NCBI GenBank assembly: GCA_022842725.1
Contig: JALHOZ010000003.1
Coordinates: 124,001-188,000, forward strand
Source: Saprospiraceae bacterium
Lineage (GTDB): Bacteria; Bacteroidota; Bacteroidia; Chitinophagales; Saprospiraceae
Reading direction: 5' to 3'
DNA: 64,000 bases
Of this stretch, positions 25,753 to 34,891 are shown piece by piece. A model generated the notes under the pieces. The model saw only the letters and a program-made list of their open reading frames with translations, was not told the DNA's origin and ran no database searches. Position 1 is the first letter of the stretch; every line of letters starts with the position of its first letter. Position numbers and translations under genes: made by a program.

Positions 25753-26137
25753 TTAAGTAACAAAGATAATATTTTTGGAGTTGATGACAGATATTGCCGG
25801 ATAAAAATCAAAAAATTGCACCTTTCAACAAGGTAAAAAAGCAAACCAAATACGTTTATGTCTGTTTGCTTTATCCAACATTCGGGTAAACAAATTCTTT
25901 TTTATCGTCACTGTATTCCAAATAACATTTGAAATGGTTATATCATGTGCTGACAAATCAAAGATGTATGTTACCAATAATCAATGGTTACATCTGAACC
26001 TTCCATAAATTATTTTGAAGTCAACTCCTTTTTTAGTTATGACAAGGAAGTGAAAGGCGATTATTTTTTATATTGAAAACAATTATTGGTATGTTAATTG
26101 TATAAAGTTATATAACTTATATTTATAAAATCATAAT
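25753..26137. promoter_or_regulatory. Divergent intergenic region with inverted repeats
   Basis: This 385-base gap lies between lgt and the small barrel gene. It holds an inverted repeat, AAAGCAAAC (25838-25846) with GTTTGCTTT (25864-25872), followed on the minus strand by a T run. There is also an imperfect palindrome, ATGTTACCA (25968-25976) with TGGTTACAT (25985-25993). No open reading frame of note or known RNA was recognised. Confidence 0.45.
26105..26125 (+). promoter_or_regulatory. Palindrome overlapping a candidate -7 box
   Basis: AAGTTATATAACTT (26105-26118) is a perfect 14-base palindrome. It directly abuts TATATTTA (26118-26125), one base from the TAnnTTTG consensus, 12 bases before the ATG of the barrel gene. 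The placement suits an operator. Confidence 0.4.
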
Positions 26138-26716
26138 ATGCGAAAATACTTAACGCTGATCGGCTTTGTCTTGTTAGCATTCCATGTCTACGCACAGTCA
26201 GGTGGTGTTTCAGTTCAAACGGGATTGTCTTATGGATTTACCAAAAATAAAACCTTAACCCAATCAGGTCAGGCTCACTATGGATGGATGGCGGGATTGG
26301 ATGCCCGATTATTAGGCGGTGACATGTATTTTTTGGTGGGTGCACAATATCACAGAACTTCATTATTCTCAACAGAAAGTGTCTCGTTTTTTAAAAACGA
26401 TATGGATGTCGTAATGACAAGGCTTGGATTAGGTTTTACCATTTGGAAACTCGGATACAAGTCTTACCTGAGAACCAAACTTTTAGGTTCAATCAATTTT
26501 GTTTTGGACGGACCTGATCCCAAACCTTTTTTTCCGAATGCTGAATCTCCGGCCAACCTGAATGATTCGTTTTTGGGTGGTACGACAGGTCTTGGGTGGA
26601 CAAAAGGGGCTTTAGATATTGATCTGGAATTTCAGTATGGTCTGTTGAATTCTGTCTTTAAACAGCCTGAAACCAAAATCAATTATATAAGTTTATTAGT
26701 AGGTGTAAATTTTTAA
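26138..26716 (+). CDS. Small outer-membrane beta-barrel protein
   Basis: A 192-residue exported protein. The signal peptide (MRKYLTLIGFVLLAFHVYAQ) is followed by amphipathic beta strands ending in NYISLLVGVNF, as in eight-stranded outer-membrane barrels of the PorT or OmpW-like kind. Strand-like segments include VSVQTGLSYGFTKNK, MYFLVGAQYHRTSLF and KGALDIDLEFQYGLL. The specific role is unknown. It is transcribed alone, with a palindromic candidate operator upstream and the HDAC gene 53 bases downstream. Confidence 0.65.
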   Translation: MRKYLTLIGFVLLAFHVYAQSGGVSVQTGLSYGFTKNKTLTQSGQAHYGWMAGLDARLLGGDMYFLVGAQYHRTSLFSTESVSFFKNDMDVVMTRLGLGFTIWKLGYKSYLRTKLLGSINFVLDGPDPKPFFPNAESPANLNDSFLGGTTGLGWTKGALDIDLEFQYGLLNSVFKQPETKINYISLLVGVNF

Positions 26717-26769
26717 AACCGGAAAGAACTATTTTTTTTTCTCAAGGTTAACATAGATAAAAAAAAGCG

Positions 26770-27672
26770 ATGTTGAAAATCGCCTATTCTCCGGTTTATA
26801 TTTATCCTTTGCCGGAAGGCCACAGGTTTCCAATGATAAAATATGAACTTTTGCCCGAACAATTACTTCGGGAAGGGACTGTGTCAGAAGATAATTTTTT
26901 TTGTCCTGAACCCCTTGATGATTCAGAAATTCTGTCGACCCACACCGCAGAATATCTTAATAAACTCAATAACCTGACACTTTCTCCCAAAGAAATACGA
27001 AATATCGGTTTTCCGGTCAGAAAAGAACTGGTAACCCGGGGAAAAATAATCGCTTCAGGTACCTATCAGTGTGCCTTATACGCATTGAAATACGGTGTCA
27101 GCATGAATATTGCCGGAGGAACCCATCATTCATTTGCCGACCGGGGTGAAGGCTTTTGTTTATTTAATGATGTAGCTCTTGCAACAAGGCTTTTAATAAA
27201 GAATCATAATATTCATAAAATCTTAATCGTCGATCTGGATGTCCATCAGGGTAACGGAACAGCAAAAATATTTGAGAATACGCCTGAGGTATTCACTTTT
27301 TCGATGCATGGAGAAAAAAACTACCCTACCAGAAAAGAAAAATCAAATCTTGATATCGGTCTGCCGGATAAAACTGAAGGAGACCTCTACCTTGGCGTTT
27401 TATACGAAAACCTTCATAAATTACTGCATGATTTTTGTCCCGAAATTGTTTTTTATAATGCCGGTGTTGATATTCTTGAAACTGATAAACTGGGAAGACT
27501 TTCTGTAAGTAAAAAAGATACCCTACACAGGGATGAAATGGTGTTCCGTCTGATGAAAACCAATAAAATTCCTGTTGTTGCAGTGATGGGAGGTGGTTAT
27601 TCAGAAAAACTATCCGATATTCTGGATGCGCATGCCAATACGTACCGCTCAGCTCAGGCTGTTTACTTTTGA
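26770..27672 (+). CDS. Histone deacetylase-family amidohydrolase
   Basis: A 300-residue zinc-dependent deacetylase of the HDAC/AcuC/acetylpolyamine amidohydrolase superfamily. The charge-relay histidines H119-H120 lie in GGTHHSF, the zinc ligands are D157 and H159 ([10 protein letters not shown]) and D234 (NAGVDILE), and the catalytic tyrosine is Y277 (GGGYSEK). All catalytic residues are present, so it should be active. It resembles the class IV-like bacterial group. Bacterial members deacetylate acetyl-CoA synthetase, acetylpolyamines or other small molecules; the substrate here is unknown. Its end overlaps the convergent ABC ATPase gene by 24 bases. Confidence 0.9.
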   Translation: MLKIAYSPVYIYPLPEGHRFPMIKYELLPEQLLREGTVSEDNFFCPEPLDDSEILSTHTAEYLNKLNNLTLSPKEIRNIGFPVRKELVTRGKIIASGTYQCALYALKYGVSMNIAGGTHHSFADRGEGFCLFNDVALATRLLIKNHNIHKILIVDLDVHQGNGTAKIFENTPEVFTFSMHGEKNYPTRKEKSNLDIGLPDKTEGDLYLGVLYENLHKLLHDFCPEIVFYNAGVDILETDKLGRLSVSKKDTLHRDEMVFRLMKTNKIPVVAVMGGGYSEKLSDILDAHANTYRSAQAVYF

Positions 27673-28362
27673 CAATAACTCTCTTACCGTATCTGATTCA
27701 ATGTTTCCGTCTTTCATCCGTACGACCCTTCTGGCAAATTCAGCAATATCGGGTTCGTGGGTTACAATAATAACAGTATTTCCGGATTGATGAATGGTTT
27801 CAAAAATATTCATGATTTCAACCGAAGTTTTGCTGTCAAGATTACCGGTTGGTTCATCTGCCAATATAATGGCCGGGTCATTCACCAATGCTCTGGCAAT
27901 CGCAACTCTCTGTCGTTGACCTCCGGACAATTCATTCGGTTTATGAGTCATTCTGTCTTTCAGATTCACTTGTTCCAGCACCATAGCTGCTTTTTCAAGT
28001 CGTTCCTTTTTTGAAATTCCGGAATATACCAGCGGTAAAGCCACATTTTCTAACGCAGAGAGTCTGGGTAGGAGATTAAAAGTTTGAAAAACAAATCCAA
28101 TCTGTTTGTTTCTGACTTCAGCCAATTCTCCGTCAGACATGCTACTGACGTCAATTTCATTAAGTATATATGAACCTTCAGAAGGACTGTCCAGACATCC
28201 CAAAATGTTCATCAACGTTGATTTTCCGGAACCGGAAGGACCCATCAATGCGACATATTCATTTTTAAAAACATCAAGAGACACCGACCTTAAGGCATGA
28301 ATAACCTCTGATCCCATTTTATAGGTTTTCCTTAAGTCTCTTACCTGAATGATGGCGGACAT
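27649..28362 (-). CDS. ABC transporter ATP-binding protein, LolD/MacB type
   Basis: A 237-residue ATPase with Walker [10 protein letters not shown] (K47), Q-loop [16 protein letters not shown], signature [15 protein letters not shown] and Walker [16 protein letters not shown]. The spacing and the ENVALPLVY segment place it in the MacB/LolD/FtsE group, which drive lipoprotein release from the inner membrane or other mechanotransmission. No permease is encoded next to it, so its partner must be elsewhere. It is transcribed alone. Confidence 0.9.
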   Translation of the reverse strand: MSAIIQVRDLRKTYKMGSEVIHALRSVSLDVFKNEYVALMGPSGSGKSTLMNILGCLDSPSEGSYILNEIDVSSMSDGELAEVRNKQIGFVFQTFNLLPRLSALENVALPLVYSGISKKERLEKAAMVLEQVNLKDRMTHKPNELSGGQRQRVAIARALVNDPAIILADEPTGNLDSKTSVEIMNIFETIHQSGNTVIIVTHEPDIAEFARRVVRMKDGNIESDTVRELLSKVNSLS

Positions 28363-28594
28363 ATATTCCTTCTTTTATAATGAACAAATAAAACGCTAAA
28401 TTACTACCTTGACTTCAAAACACCTACTTTTTTAGACAATAGTAACTATAATATCGGTTAACAAACCTGTTTATCCTTATAATTTGATAGTCTGTATTTT
28501 TTTACCCGCTTTTTGTTGCCGTAATTTTCATGGTAAACAAATATATACTGATGAATAAAATAATTTTTATATTTATACCTTTTAAAACGATATT

Positions 28595-29887
28595 ATGACC
28601 AATCGAAGAGACTTTATCCTCAACAGTGTTATAAGTGCCGGAGCATTTTCCGCATTTTCTTTGTTTCAACAGGTTCATGCTAAAAATTTTGACCATTTTC
28701 ATACATCAGCAATAAACGGTCCCGAAGATTTTGAAAAGGAAGATGATTTCTGGACGTACATTTCTCAATCATATACTGTAAATCCTTCTGTTATCAATCT
28801 CAACAATGGAGGGGTAAGTCCTGCGCCTAAAATTGTTCAGGACGCGTTAATCCGATATAATGCACTTTCAAATGAGGGCCCGTCCTATTATATGTGGCGA
28901 ATCATGGATCAGGGTAGAGAACCGTTGAGAACAAACCTTGCAAGACTCGCCGGATGTGACCCTGAAGAAATCGCCATCAACAGAAATGCAACTGAGGCCC
29001 TAAATACCGTTATTTTTGGTTTACCTCTTACCTCCGGAGATGAAGTTATCGGGACAAAACAGGATTATCCCAACATGATTCAGGCCTGGAAACAAAGAGC
29101 TGAAAGAGACGGTATCACATACAAACAAATCTCTTTTGACTTTCCCGTAGAAGATGACGAAACAATTGTGACTGCCTTTGAAAATGCTGTAACATCAAAA
29201 ACCAGGGTAATCCACATTACGCATATTATCAATTGGGTAGGCCAGATTCTGCCTGTGGCAAAAATTTGTGCTATGGCAAAAAAATATAACATTCGTACCT
29301 TGGTGGATGGTGCACATAGTTTTGGGCTACTTGATTTTACCATTCCTTCCCTGGGATGTGACTATTTCGGAACATCCCTTCACAAGTTTTTATCAGCTCC
29401 TATCGGAAGTGGAATGTTATGGATCAGGAAAGAAAATATTGATCAAATATGGCCCTTACTTTGTAATGAAAATCCCCGCAGCAAGGATATCCGTAAATTT
29501 GAAACACTCGGAACCAGAAGTTTTGCCATCGAACAGGCTATTGGTGAAGCTATTCATTTTCACAATGGAATCGGGTCGAAAAGGAAAGAAGAAAGAATCC
29601 GTTTTTTAAAAAACTATTGGGCTTCAAAGGTTATAAACATGCCCGGTGTAAAAATTCATACATCACTTAAAGATGAATTTTCCTGCGCCATTTGCGGTGT
29701 TAGTATTGATGGTAAAACACCGGCAGAATTAGAACAATTTTTATTCGAAAAACATAAAATACATACGGTTTCCATCGTTTGGGAAAACATACGATGTGTG
29801 CGTATCACGCCTCATGTATATACGAAAATTTCAGATTTGGACAAACTTGTTCAGGCAATAGAAGATTTTACCAAAATCAATAAATAA
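28595..29887 (+). CDS. Class V aminotransferase-fold PLP enzyme with Tat signal
   Basis: A 430-residue fold I PLP enzyme of the isopenicillin N epimerase/cysteine desulfurase-like group. The PLP lysine is K264 in SLHKFLSAP, and the ring-contacting aspartate is D238 in VDGAHSFG with H241. The N-terminus NRRDFILNSVISAGAFSAF is a twin-arginine export signal, so the enzyme is predicted to fold in the cytoplasm with its cofactor and then cross the membrane. Substrate unknown; no cysteine typical of desulfurases is obvious. No operon partner. Confidence 0.85.
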   Translation: MTNRRDFILNSVISAGAFSAFSLFQQVHAKNFDHFHTSAINGPEDFEKEDDFWTYISQSYTVNPSVINLNNGGVSPAPKIVQDALIRYNALSNEGPSYYMWRIMDQGREPLRTNLARLAGCDPEEIAINRNATEALNTVIFGLPLTSGDEVIGTKQDYPNMIQAWKQRAERDGITYKQISFDFPVEDDETIVTAFENAVTSKTRVIHITHIINWVGQILPVAKICAMAKKYNIRTLVDGAHSFGLLDFTIPSLGCDYFGTSLHKFLSAPIGSGMLWIRKENIDQIWPLLCNENPRSKDIRKFETLGTRSFAIEQAIGEAIHFHNGIGSKRKEERIRFLKNYWASKVINMPGVKIHTSLKDEFSCAICGVSIDGKTPAELEQFLFEKHKIHTVSIVWENIRCVRITPHVYTKISDLDKLVQAIEDFTKINK

Positions 29888-30155
29888 CATTGATTACCCT
29901 GATATTCTGAATTTGGATGTGATATTTTCTGTTGACAAAATATGTTTGCACTGAAAGCAGGAAATTGTAATTCAGATCTACATTTTATTTCTTAAATTAA
30001 TCCTGGTTATATCATCCGTTAACCATGGAATGTATAATTTTTATACGGTTAAGGTAAACCAAAAAGAAACGATTATATATTGCCATTGCTCAATAAATAT
30101 ATTCGCAAACTAAAAAAGTTTCTGATTGTTTGAAAAACTATACAAACACATTATC

Positions 30156-30548
30156 ATGCTAAAATTTTTTTCTACAGGATTGTTTTTTATGGCTTTTTTA
30201 GTTGCCGGTTGTGACAAAAATGATGTTCAGACCAATAATATTGTAATCAATGTTATGAGTCCTGCAAAAAATGAAAAAATAACGAATGTTTCGAAAACAG
30301 ACATACACCTTTTTGTTGAAGCTGAAGAAGAAATCCACAAGGTTGAAATAAAGGTTTCAGAAGTTAAAAATCCTGAAAATGTTGTTCTTAATTTTTCCAC
30401 ATTTGTTCATCGAAAAACTTTTGAGTTCCAGGAATTTATTGACTTGTCTGCTTTTGTTCAGGGTACTGAATTTTTCCTGACGGTCAAAGCGTGCAAAGAT
30501 CATGATTGTGAATCATCTGAAAACCTTCAATTGCCGTTTACTTTATAA
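30156..30548 (+). CDS. Small lipoprotein of unknown function
   Basis: A 130-residue lipoprotein from the ATG at 30156, which gives a classic signal (LKFFSTGLFFMAFLVAGC) with the lipid-modified cysteine at 19. A TTG at 30126 would add ten residues before the signal and is less likely. The mature part is a single beta-sandwich-like domain (INVMSPAKNEKITN, VEIKVSEVKNPENV, FFLTVKACKDHDC) of Ig/fibronectin-like appearance. No homologous function recognised. Confidence 0.65.
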   Translation: MLKFFSTGLFFMAFLVAGCDKNDVQTNNIVINVMSPAKNEKITNVSKTDIHLFVEAEEEIHKVEIKVSEVKNPENVVLNFSTFVHRKTFEFQEFIDLSAFVQGTEFFLTVKACKDHDCESSENLQLPFTL

Positions 30549-30962
30549 CGTTGATGGGTTTCAATATATCATACTCGAAAAATTGTTTTGTGAGTATACA
30601 ATAAGGATAAACACTTTAATGACAATTTGGTATGCTTCACACCAAAATCCATTTTAATTATAAAAGGCATCTTAAAAGGATCTGAGATCTGATCCAAACA
30701 ACATTTTTATTCGTTTTTGATACATTTTATACCTGCGCCTCTGTTTCAGTAATGTTCATTTTGAAGGATTCTCCTGAATACATTTTGATTAAATTTCAGA
30801 CAAAAAGTATAAAAACATCAACTTTTTATTACTTTCACACCACGATAAGACGAGTAACTTTGTCAGCATACGATATGTGATTTACAAATTGACTTCCTCC
30901 TCATTTTATCAGATTAACATCTATTCTTAAATCAGGTAGTTTTTATAAGAAATAATCAAAAT
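30549..30962. other. Intergenic region upstream of the AGCS symporter
   Basis: This 414-base gap has no coding sequence I can support. A hairpin, ATACTC (30571-30576) with GAGTAT (30592-30597), lies 23 bases after the lipoprotein stop but has no T run. TAACTTTG at 30855-30862 is an exact TAnnTTTG match 100 bases ahead of the symporter ATG and may be its promoter. Confidence 0.4.
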
Positions 30963-32336
30963 ATGGCAGAAAGCTTGGATCAATTCCTTTCAGATTTTTC
31001 TTCATTTGCCTGGGGTTTACCTTTATTGATATTACTTATTGGGGGTGGTATTTATTTGGGTTTTCTCTCGTCTTTTGGCCCTTTGACCCTGACAGGCAAA
31101 GCCATAAAACAATTGATTCAACATGCTACTAAAAAGGAAGATAAAAAAGACCATCATTTTTCACCATTTCAGGCATTATCCACCGCCCTGGCTTCAACAA
31201 TTGGTATGGGTAATATTGCCGGTGTGGCAGTAGCGATCAGTATTGGCGGACCAGGTGCTATATTCTGGATGTGGGTTAGTGCAATTGTCGGAATGATCAC
31301 TAAGTTTTTTACATGCTCTCTGACGATCATGTTTAAAAAAAAGATGGAAGACGGAACCTATGAAGGTGGACCAATGTACTTTATTGAAGAGGGCCTTGGT
31401 AAAAAGTGGAAACCGCTTGCTCTTTCATTTGCTGCATTTGGTCTGGTAGGAGCCTTCCCGGTTTTTAACGTTAACCAACTTACACAAGCAACTAAAGATA
31501 TTTTATTGTTTCCACAGGGAGTTGACAATAGTTTCATGACAAATTTGATCATCGGTGTGGTATTAACTTTGTTGACTGCTGCTGTCATCTTAGGTGGTTT
31601 AAAAAGAATAGGACAAACTTCTGAAAAATTTGTACCCTTTATGGTCGTCATTTACTTCGTAAGTGTTATGTTTATAATTCTTAGCAATGCATCTGAAATT
31701 TTACCAACTTTCAAACTTATTTTTTCAGAGGCTTTTAACCCAACTTTTTATAAAGGCAAACCTTTTTTAGGTGGAGCGCTTGGAGGCTTGATTTTGTTGG
31801 GAATCCGTAGAGGTGCCTTTTCAAACGAAGCCGGCATAGGAACCGCTGATTTAGCCCACGGATCTTCTTCTCAGGAAGAACCTTTAAAAGAAGGCATGTC
31901 TGCTATGCTGGGACCTTTGATTGATACCCTGATCGTGTGCACTCTGACGGCTTTGGCTATTTTAATCACCGGTGTATGGCAAACTTCTGAGGAAAGCGGT
32001 GTTACTCTTACTCTCAGGGCTTTTGAACAAGCTATGCCTGGTTTCGGATCTTATGTTTTATTATTGTGTATATTTGTTTTCAGTTTTTCTTCTTTGTTTT
32101 CATATTCTTTTTATGGTAGTAAATGTACGGCTTATTTATTTGGAAAACAAAATGCTCACTGGTATCAATACGTTTATCTGGCAAGTATTATAATCGGCGC
32201 TACCACATCCTTAAATATGATGATAAATCTTATTGATGGATTTTATGCATTGATGGCTATTCCTACGATGACCGGAACTATTTTACTGGCTCCACATGTT
32301 GTCAGGAGGTTAAAAGAGAAAAAACACCTACTTTGA
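30963..32336 (+). CDS. Alanine/glycine:cation symporter (AGCS family)
   Basis: A 457-residue inner-membrane transporter that takes up alanine or glycine with Na+ or H+. The family blocks are present: FQALSTALASTIGMGNIAGVAVAI, GPGAIFWMWVSAIVGM and RRGAFSNEAGIGTADLAHGS in its conserved order, together with about eleven hydrophobic segments. It is transcribed alone. Typical AGCS members are 450-500 residues, so it is complete. Confidence 0.92.
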   Translation: MAESLDQFLSDFSSFAWGLPLLILLIGGGIYLGFLSSFGPLTLTGKAIKQLIQHATKKEDKKDHHFSPFQALSTALASTIGMGNIAGVAVAISIGGPGAIFWMWVSAIVGMITKFFTCSLTIMFKKKMEDGTYEGGPMYFIEEGLGKKWKPLALSFAAFGLVGAFPVFNVNQLTQATKDILLFPQGVDNSFMTNLIIGVVLTLLTAAVILGGLKRIGQTSEKFVPFMVVIYFVSVMFIILSNASEILPTFKLIFSEAFNPTFYKGKPFLGGALGGLILLGIRRGAFSNEAGIGTADLAHGSSSQEEPLKEGMSAMLGPLIDTLIVCTLTALAILITGVWQTSEESGVTLTLRAFEQAMPGFGSYVLLLCIFVFSFSSLFSYSFYGSKCTAYLFGKQNAHWYQYVYLASIIIGATTSLNMMINLIDGFYALMAIPTMTGTILLAPHVVRRLKEKKHLL

Positions 32337-32432
32337 TTTTTTCAAAAAATCTGTGGTAATTATAACCTGAAAACCTTCTTTTACATCAATAAATACCCAA
32401 ATTAGGATAAATTCACCCTAAAGGATGATTTT

Positions 32433-32858
32433 TCACAAAATGCAGGGTTGGCCTATATAGACTTTGATTTCCGGAGATAGTTTAACATCAATTCTGACAA
32501 ATACATCTTCTTTTAATTCTGCCTTGCTTTTTTTGTGCAGGACGATTGTGGTTTTTAACACATTGAGAAATAGTTTCAGGGTTTTATCTGTTTTGAACAT
32601 TTCCAGATACTCCCTGATTTTCTCTTCAGTGAAATCTGATGTTTTGCCTTTTAATTCTACATTGAGACAGGGACTGATGCTCATCGATATACCAAAAGCG
32701 GTGGTTTCAAATCCTAAAGCTCTGATTTTTGGCAAAATTTCAATCCAGTCTTCTATTCCGGACATGATTTTTTCTTTGGCACTTTCATTCAATTCACCAG
32801 CTTTTTCTTTGACCAAATCTCCGGTATCCTGAAGGGTTTTTATGATATTTTTCAGCAT
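32433..32858 (-). CDS. Hypothetical protein, 141 residues
   Basis: I do not recognise this protein. It has no signal peptide. The N-terminal 35 residues are amphipathic, charged helix (IIKTLQDTGDLVKEKAGELNESAKEKI), and the rest is a beta-rich domain (GFETTAFGISMSISPCLNVELKG and VFVRIDVKLSPEIKVYIG). It lies 71 bases after the methyltransferase gene in the same orientation. Codon use looks like its neighbours, and the reading frame is clean. Confidence 0.6.
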   Translation of the reverse strand: MLKNIIKTLQDTGDLVKEKAGELNESAKEKIMSGIEDWIEILPKIRALGFETTAFGISMSISPCLNVELKGKTSDFTEEKIREYLEMFKTDKTLKLFLNVLKTTIVLHKKSKAELKEDVFVRIDVKLSPEIKVYIGQPCIL

Positions 32859-32929
32859 AAATCTTAGTTTACTTTGATATTATCTTTCAAAGATACAAAC
32901 AAAATCTTAATAGAAATTATTTTATAAAA

Positions 32930-33712
32930 CTACTTTCCTGCAATACAATATACAGCAGTTGTATAAAAATCCTTTAGAAATGGAATTGCCATAAACGGAG
33001 GAAGTTTTTTGGGTTGAATCCCAAATTTTACTTCGTAATTTGGATTGATTATATAGTAATCTTGTTTTTGGATGACAAAGTTTCTTTTCCTTAATATTTT
33101 GTGGAATGTAGCAATTGAAAGCCTGGTGTTTTTAATATCAATAAGATCTTGTATGGTGACTTCTGATTCACCAAATAATTTTAGAATACCTCTATATATA
33201 AATTCAGGTAAAATATGGAAGTACGGGAGTTTACTCAACCATTTATGATGACAGATCTGTTGATGTCCGCCAAAAGGCATTCTCCATGGAGGAAAAGCAA
33301 AAAATATTTTCCCCTCAGGTTTTAAAAAATTCTTCAAATGTTCCAAAAACCTGTCCTGGTCGGGTATGTGTTCGATCGTATCCCGCATGATGATTAGGTC
33401 AAATACGAAGTTTTCACCTGCCTCCACTTCATAAATATCTTTTACAATAAGCTGCAGGTTATGAATAAATGGATGTTCTTTGTAATAAGACCTTGCATTT
33501 TCAATTTTGTTTGGTAAAATATCAATGCCAACTACATTACAACCCATATCCAAAAAGGGTTTAAGGTTACCGCCTTCGCCGCATCCGATTTCCAGAACCC
33601 TTGTTTCCGGACGAACATTCATCACGGTTTGTATATATGGTATTACATATTTACCCGTGGTGTAAACTTGTTCCTGAAAATATTTCTGTCTGTTTTGATG
33701 TCTTTCCTGCAT
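32930..33712 (-). CDS. Class I SAM-dependent methyltransferase
   Basis: A 260-residue methyltransferase with motif I VLEIGCGEGGNL (39-50), motif II acidic residue in VVGIDI, and the post-motif segment FDLIIMRDTIEHI. The C-terminal part (FHKILRKRNFVI) is typical of the subgroup associated with glycan or lipid modification. It belongs to a minus-strand cluster with a GT4 and a GT2 glycosyltransferase, so methylation of a surface glycan is plausible. Acceptor unknown. A hairpin lies in the 81-base gap upstream. Confidence 0.85.
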   Translation of the reverse strand: MQERHQNRQKYFQEQVYTTGKYVIPYIQTVMNVRPETRVLEIGCGEGGNLKPFLDMGCNVVGIDILPNKIENARSYYKEHPFIHNLQLIVKDIYEVEAGENFVFDLIIMRDTIEHIPDQDRFLEHLKNFLKPEGKIFFAFPPWRMPFGGHQQICHHKWLSKLPYFHILPEFIYRGILKLFGESEVTIQDLIDIKNTRLSIATFHKILRKRNFVIQKQDYYIINPNYEVKFGIQPKKLPPFMAIPFLKDFYTTAVYCIAGK

Positions 33713-33745
33713 GCGATTGTCTGTCTATATTACCGCAAAATTATA

Positions 33746-33770
33746 ATTTTCCTGATGATAAAAGGAAAAT
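33746..33770 (-). terminator. Hairpin between glycosyltransferase and methyltransferase
   Basis: ATTTTCCT (33746-33753) pairs with AGGAAAAT (33763-33770) around a 9-base loop. On the minus strand it is followed by TATAATTTTG, only weakly T-rich, so this may be an attenuator, a processing stem or a poor terminator. Confidence 0.35.
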
Positions 33771-33793
33771 CAAGCGGTTTGAATTTTTTTCCT

Positions 33794-34891
33794 TCATCGA
33801 TGTGACAGAATTTCCTTATATATGGAAAGGGTTTTATTTGTCATCCCGTGATAATCCATTTCTTTTACACTTACCAAAGCATTTTGCAAAAGTTTTGCCC
33901 TCAATGGCTCATTATCTGCCAGTCGCCGGATATGGTCAGCCATTTGTTGGCAATCTCCCGGTTTTGATAATAAGCCGGATTCCTGGTGCGTCACAAGTTC
34001 CGGTATTCCTCCGGCAAAAGTGGAAACTACGGGTATACCGGATGCGAATGCGTCTAAAACAGACGTACCAAGACCTTCCAACTTAGAAGGCATAAAAAAA
34101 ATATCCAGATCCTTTAAAAGTTGCGGAATGTTGCTTCTGAAACCCGTCATAAAAACCCGGTTGCCAAGGTGGTGGTCAGAAATATATTGTTCTATCTCCG
34201 GCCGCAAGGATCCTTCTCCGATGATAATAAAACGAAATCTTTCTTCTTCTTTACATACTAATTCAGCCGTTTGTAAAAAGGTTGGATAATCTTTATGGTC
34301 TGCCAAAGCGGCCACATTACCTACCAGGATGTGATTCTTATTCAGGTTAAATTCTTCCCTCAGTAAATGATTGTTTTCAATATTTTCAAATCTTTGCAGG
34401 TCAGTGCAACTTCGTATAACAACGGCTTTTTCCGGTTTTTTCAATGCCTTTATCAATACCTCTCTGATGGCATTTGACACGCAAATGAACCTGACAATCT
34501 GGCGGAAATTGTACTTTTTTAGTGAAAACCAACTATCCTTAACCGGGAAATCCACTCTTCGGTGGACAATCAAAGGAGCTTTGTTGGAAAACAATAAGCC
34601 GGACAACCAAACCATCGTATGCGCGTGGCTGTCATGAGCATGTACGATAATGTTTTTATCCTTTCGACACAGTTGCGCTAACCTCTGTGTAGTAAATAAA
34701 CCCAGACTGTTCTTTTTTATATAGCTGATAAATGGGAATTCTTGTTCCTGGCAATAAAGCTGCAACGGTGAATTGGCCGGGCAAATGACCAGCTGCTGTA
34801 CACCTGCTTCTCTCATTCCGGATAAGAGATAGGCAATCTGTTGTTCGCCACCCCGCCATGACGTTGCCGTGGATACGTGAATAATCTTCAT
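33794..34891 (-). CDS. Glycosyltransferase family 4
   Basis: A 365-residue GT-B enzyme. The N-terminal acceptor domain starts HVSTATSWRGGEQQIAYLL; the C-terminal domain has the nucleotide-sugar block NVAALADHKDYPTFL and the signature segment KLEGLGTSVLDAF, where the second acidic residue of EX7E is Asp (E272, D280). It is expected to add a hexose or similar to lipopolysaccharide or exopolysaccharide. Its ATG overlaps the stop of the upstream GT2 gene (ATGA), which implies coupled translation. Confidence 0.88.
   Translation of the reverse strand: MKIIHVSTATSWRGGEQQIAYLLSGMREAGVQQLVICPANSPLQLYCQEQEFPFISYIKKNSLGLFTTQRLAQLCRKDKNIIVHAHDSHAHTMVWLSGLLFSNKAPLIVHRRVDFPVKDSWFSLKKYNFRQIVRFICVSNAIREVLIKALKKPEKAVVIRSCTDLQRFENIENNHLLREEFNLNKNHILVGNVAALADHKDYPTFLQTAELVCKEEERFRFIIIGEGSLRPEIEQYISDHHLGNRVFMTGFRSNIPQLLKDLDIFFMPSKLEGLGTSVLDAFASGIPVVSTFAGGIPELVTHQESGLLSKPGDCQQMADHIRRLADNEPLRAKLLQNALVSVKEMDYHGMTNKTLSIYKEILSHR

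Noticed and set aside
33601-34086. Plus-strand open frame of 161 residues opposite the glycosyltransferase and methyltransferase
   Set aside because: It covers two supported genes on the other strand and has no family-like motif.
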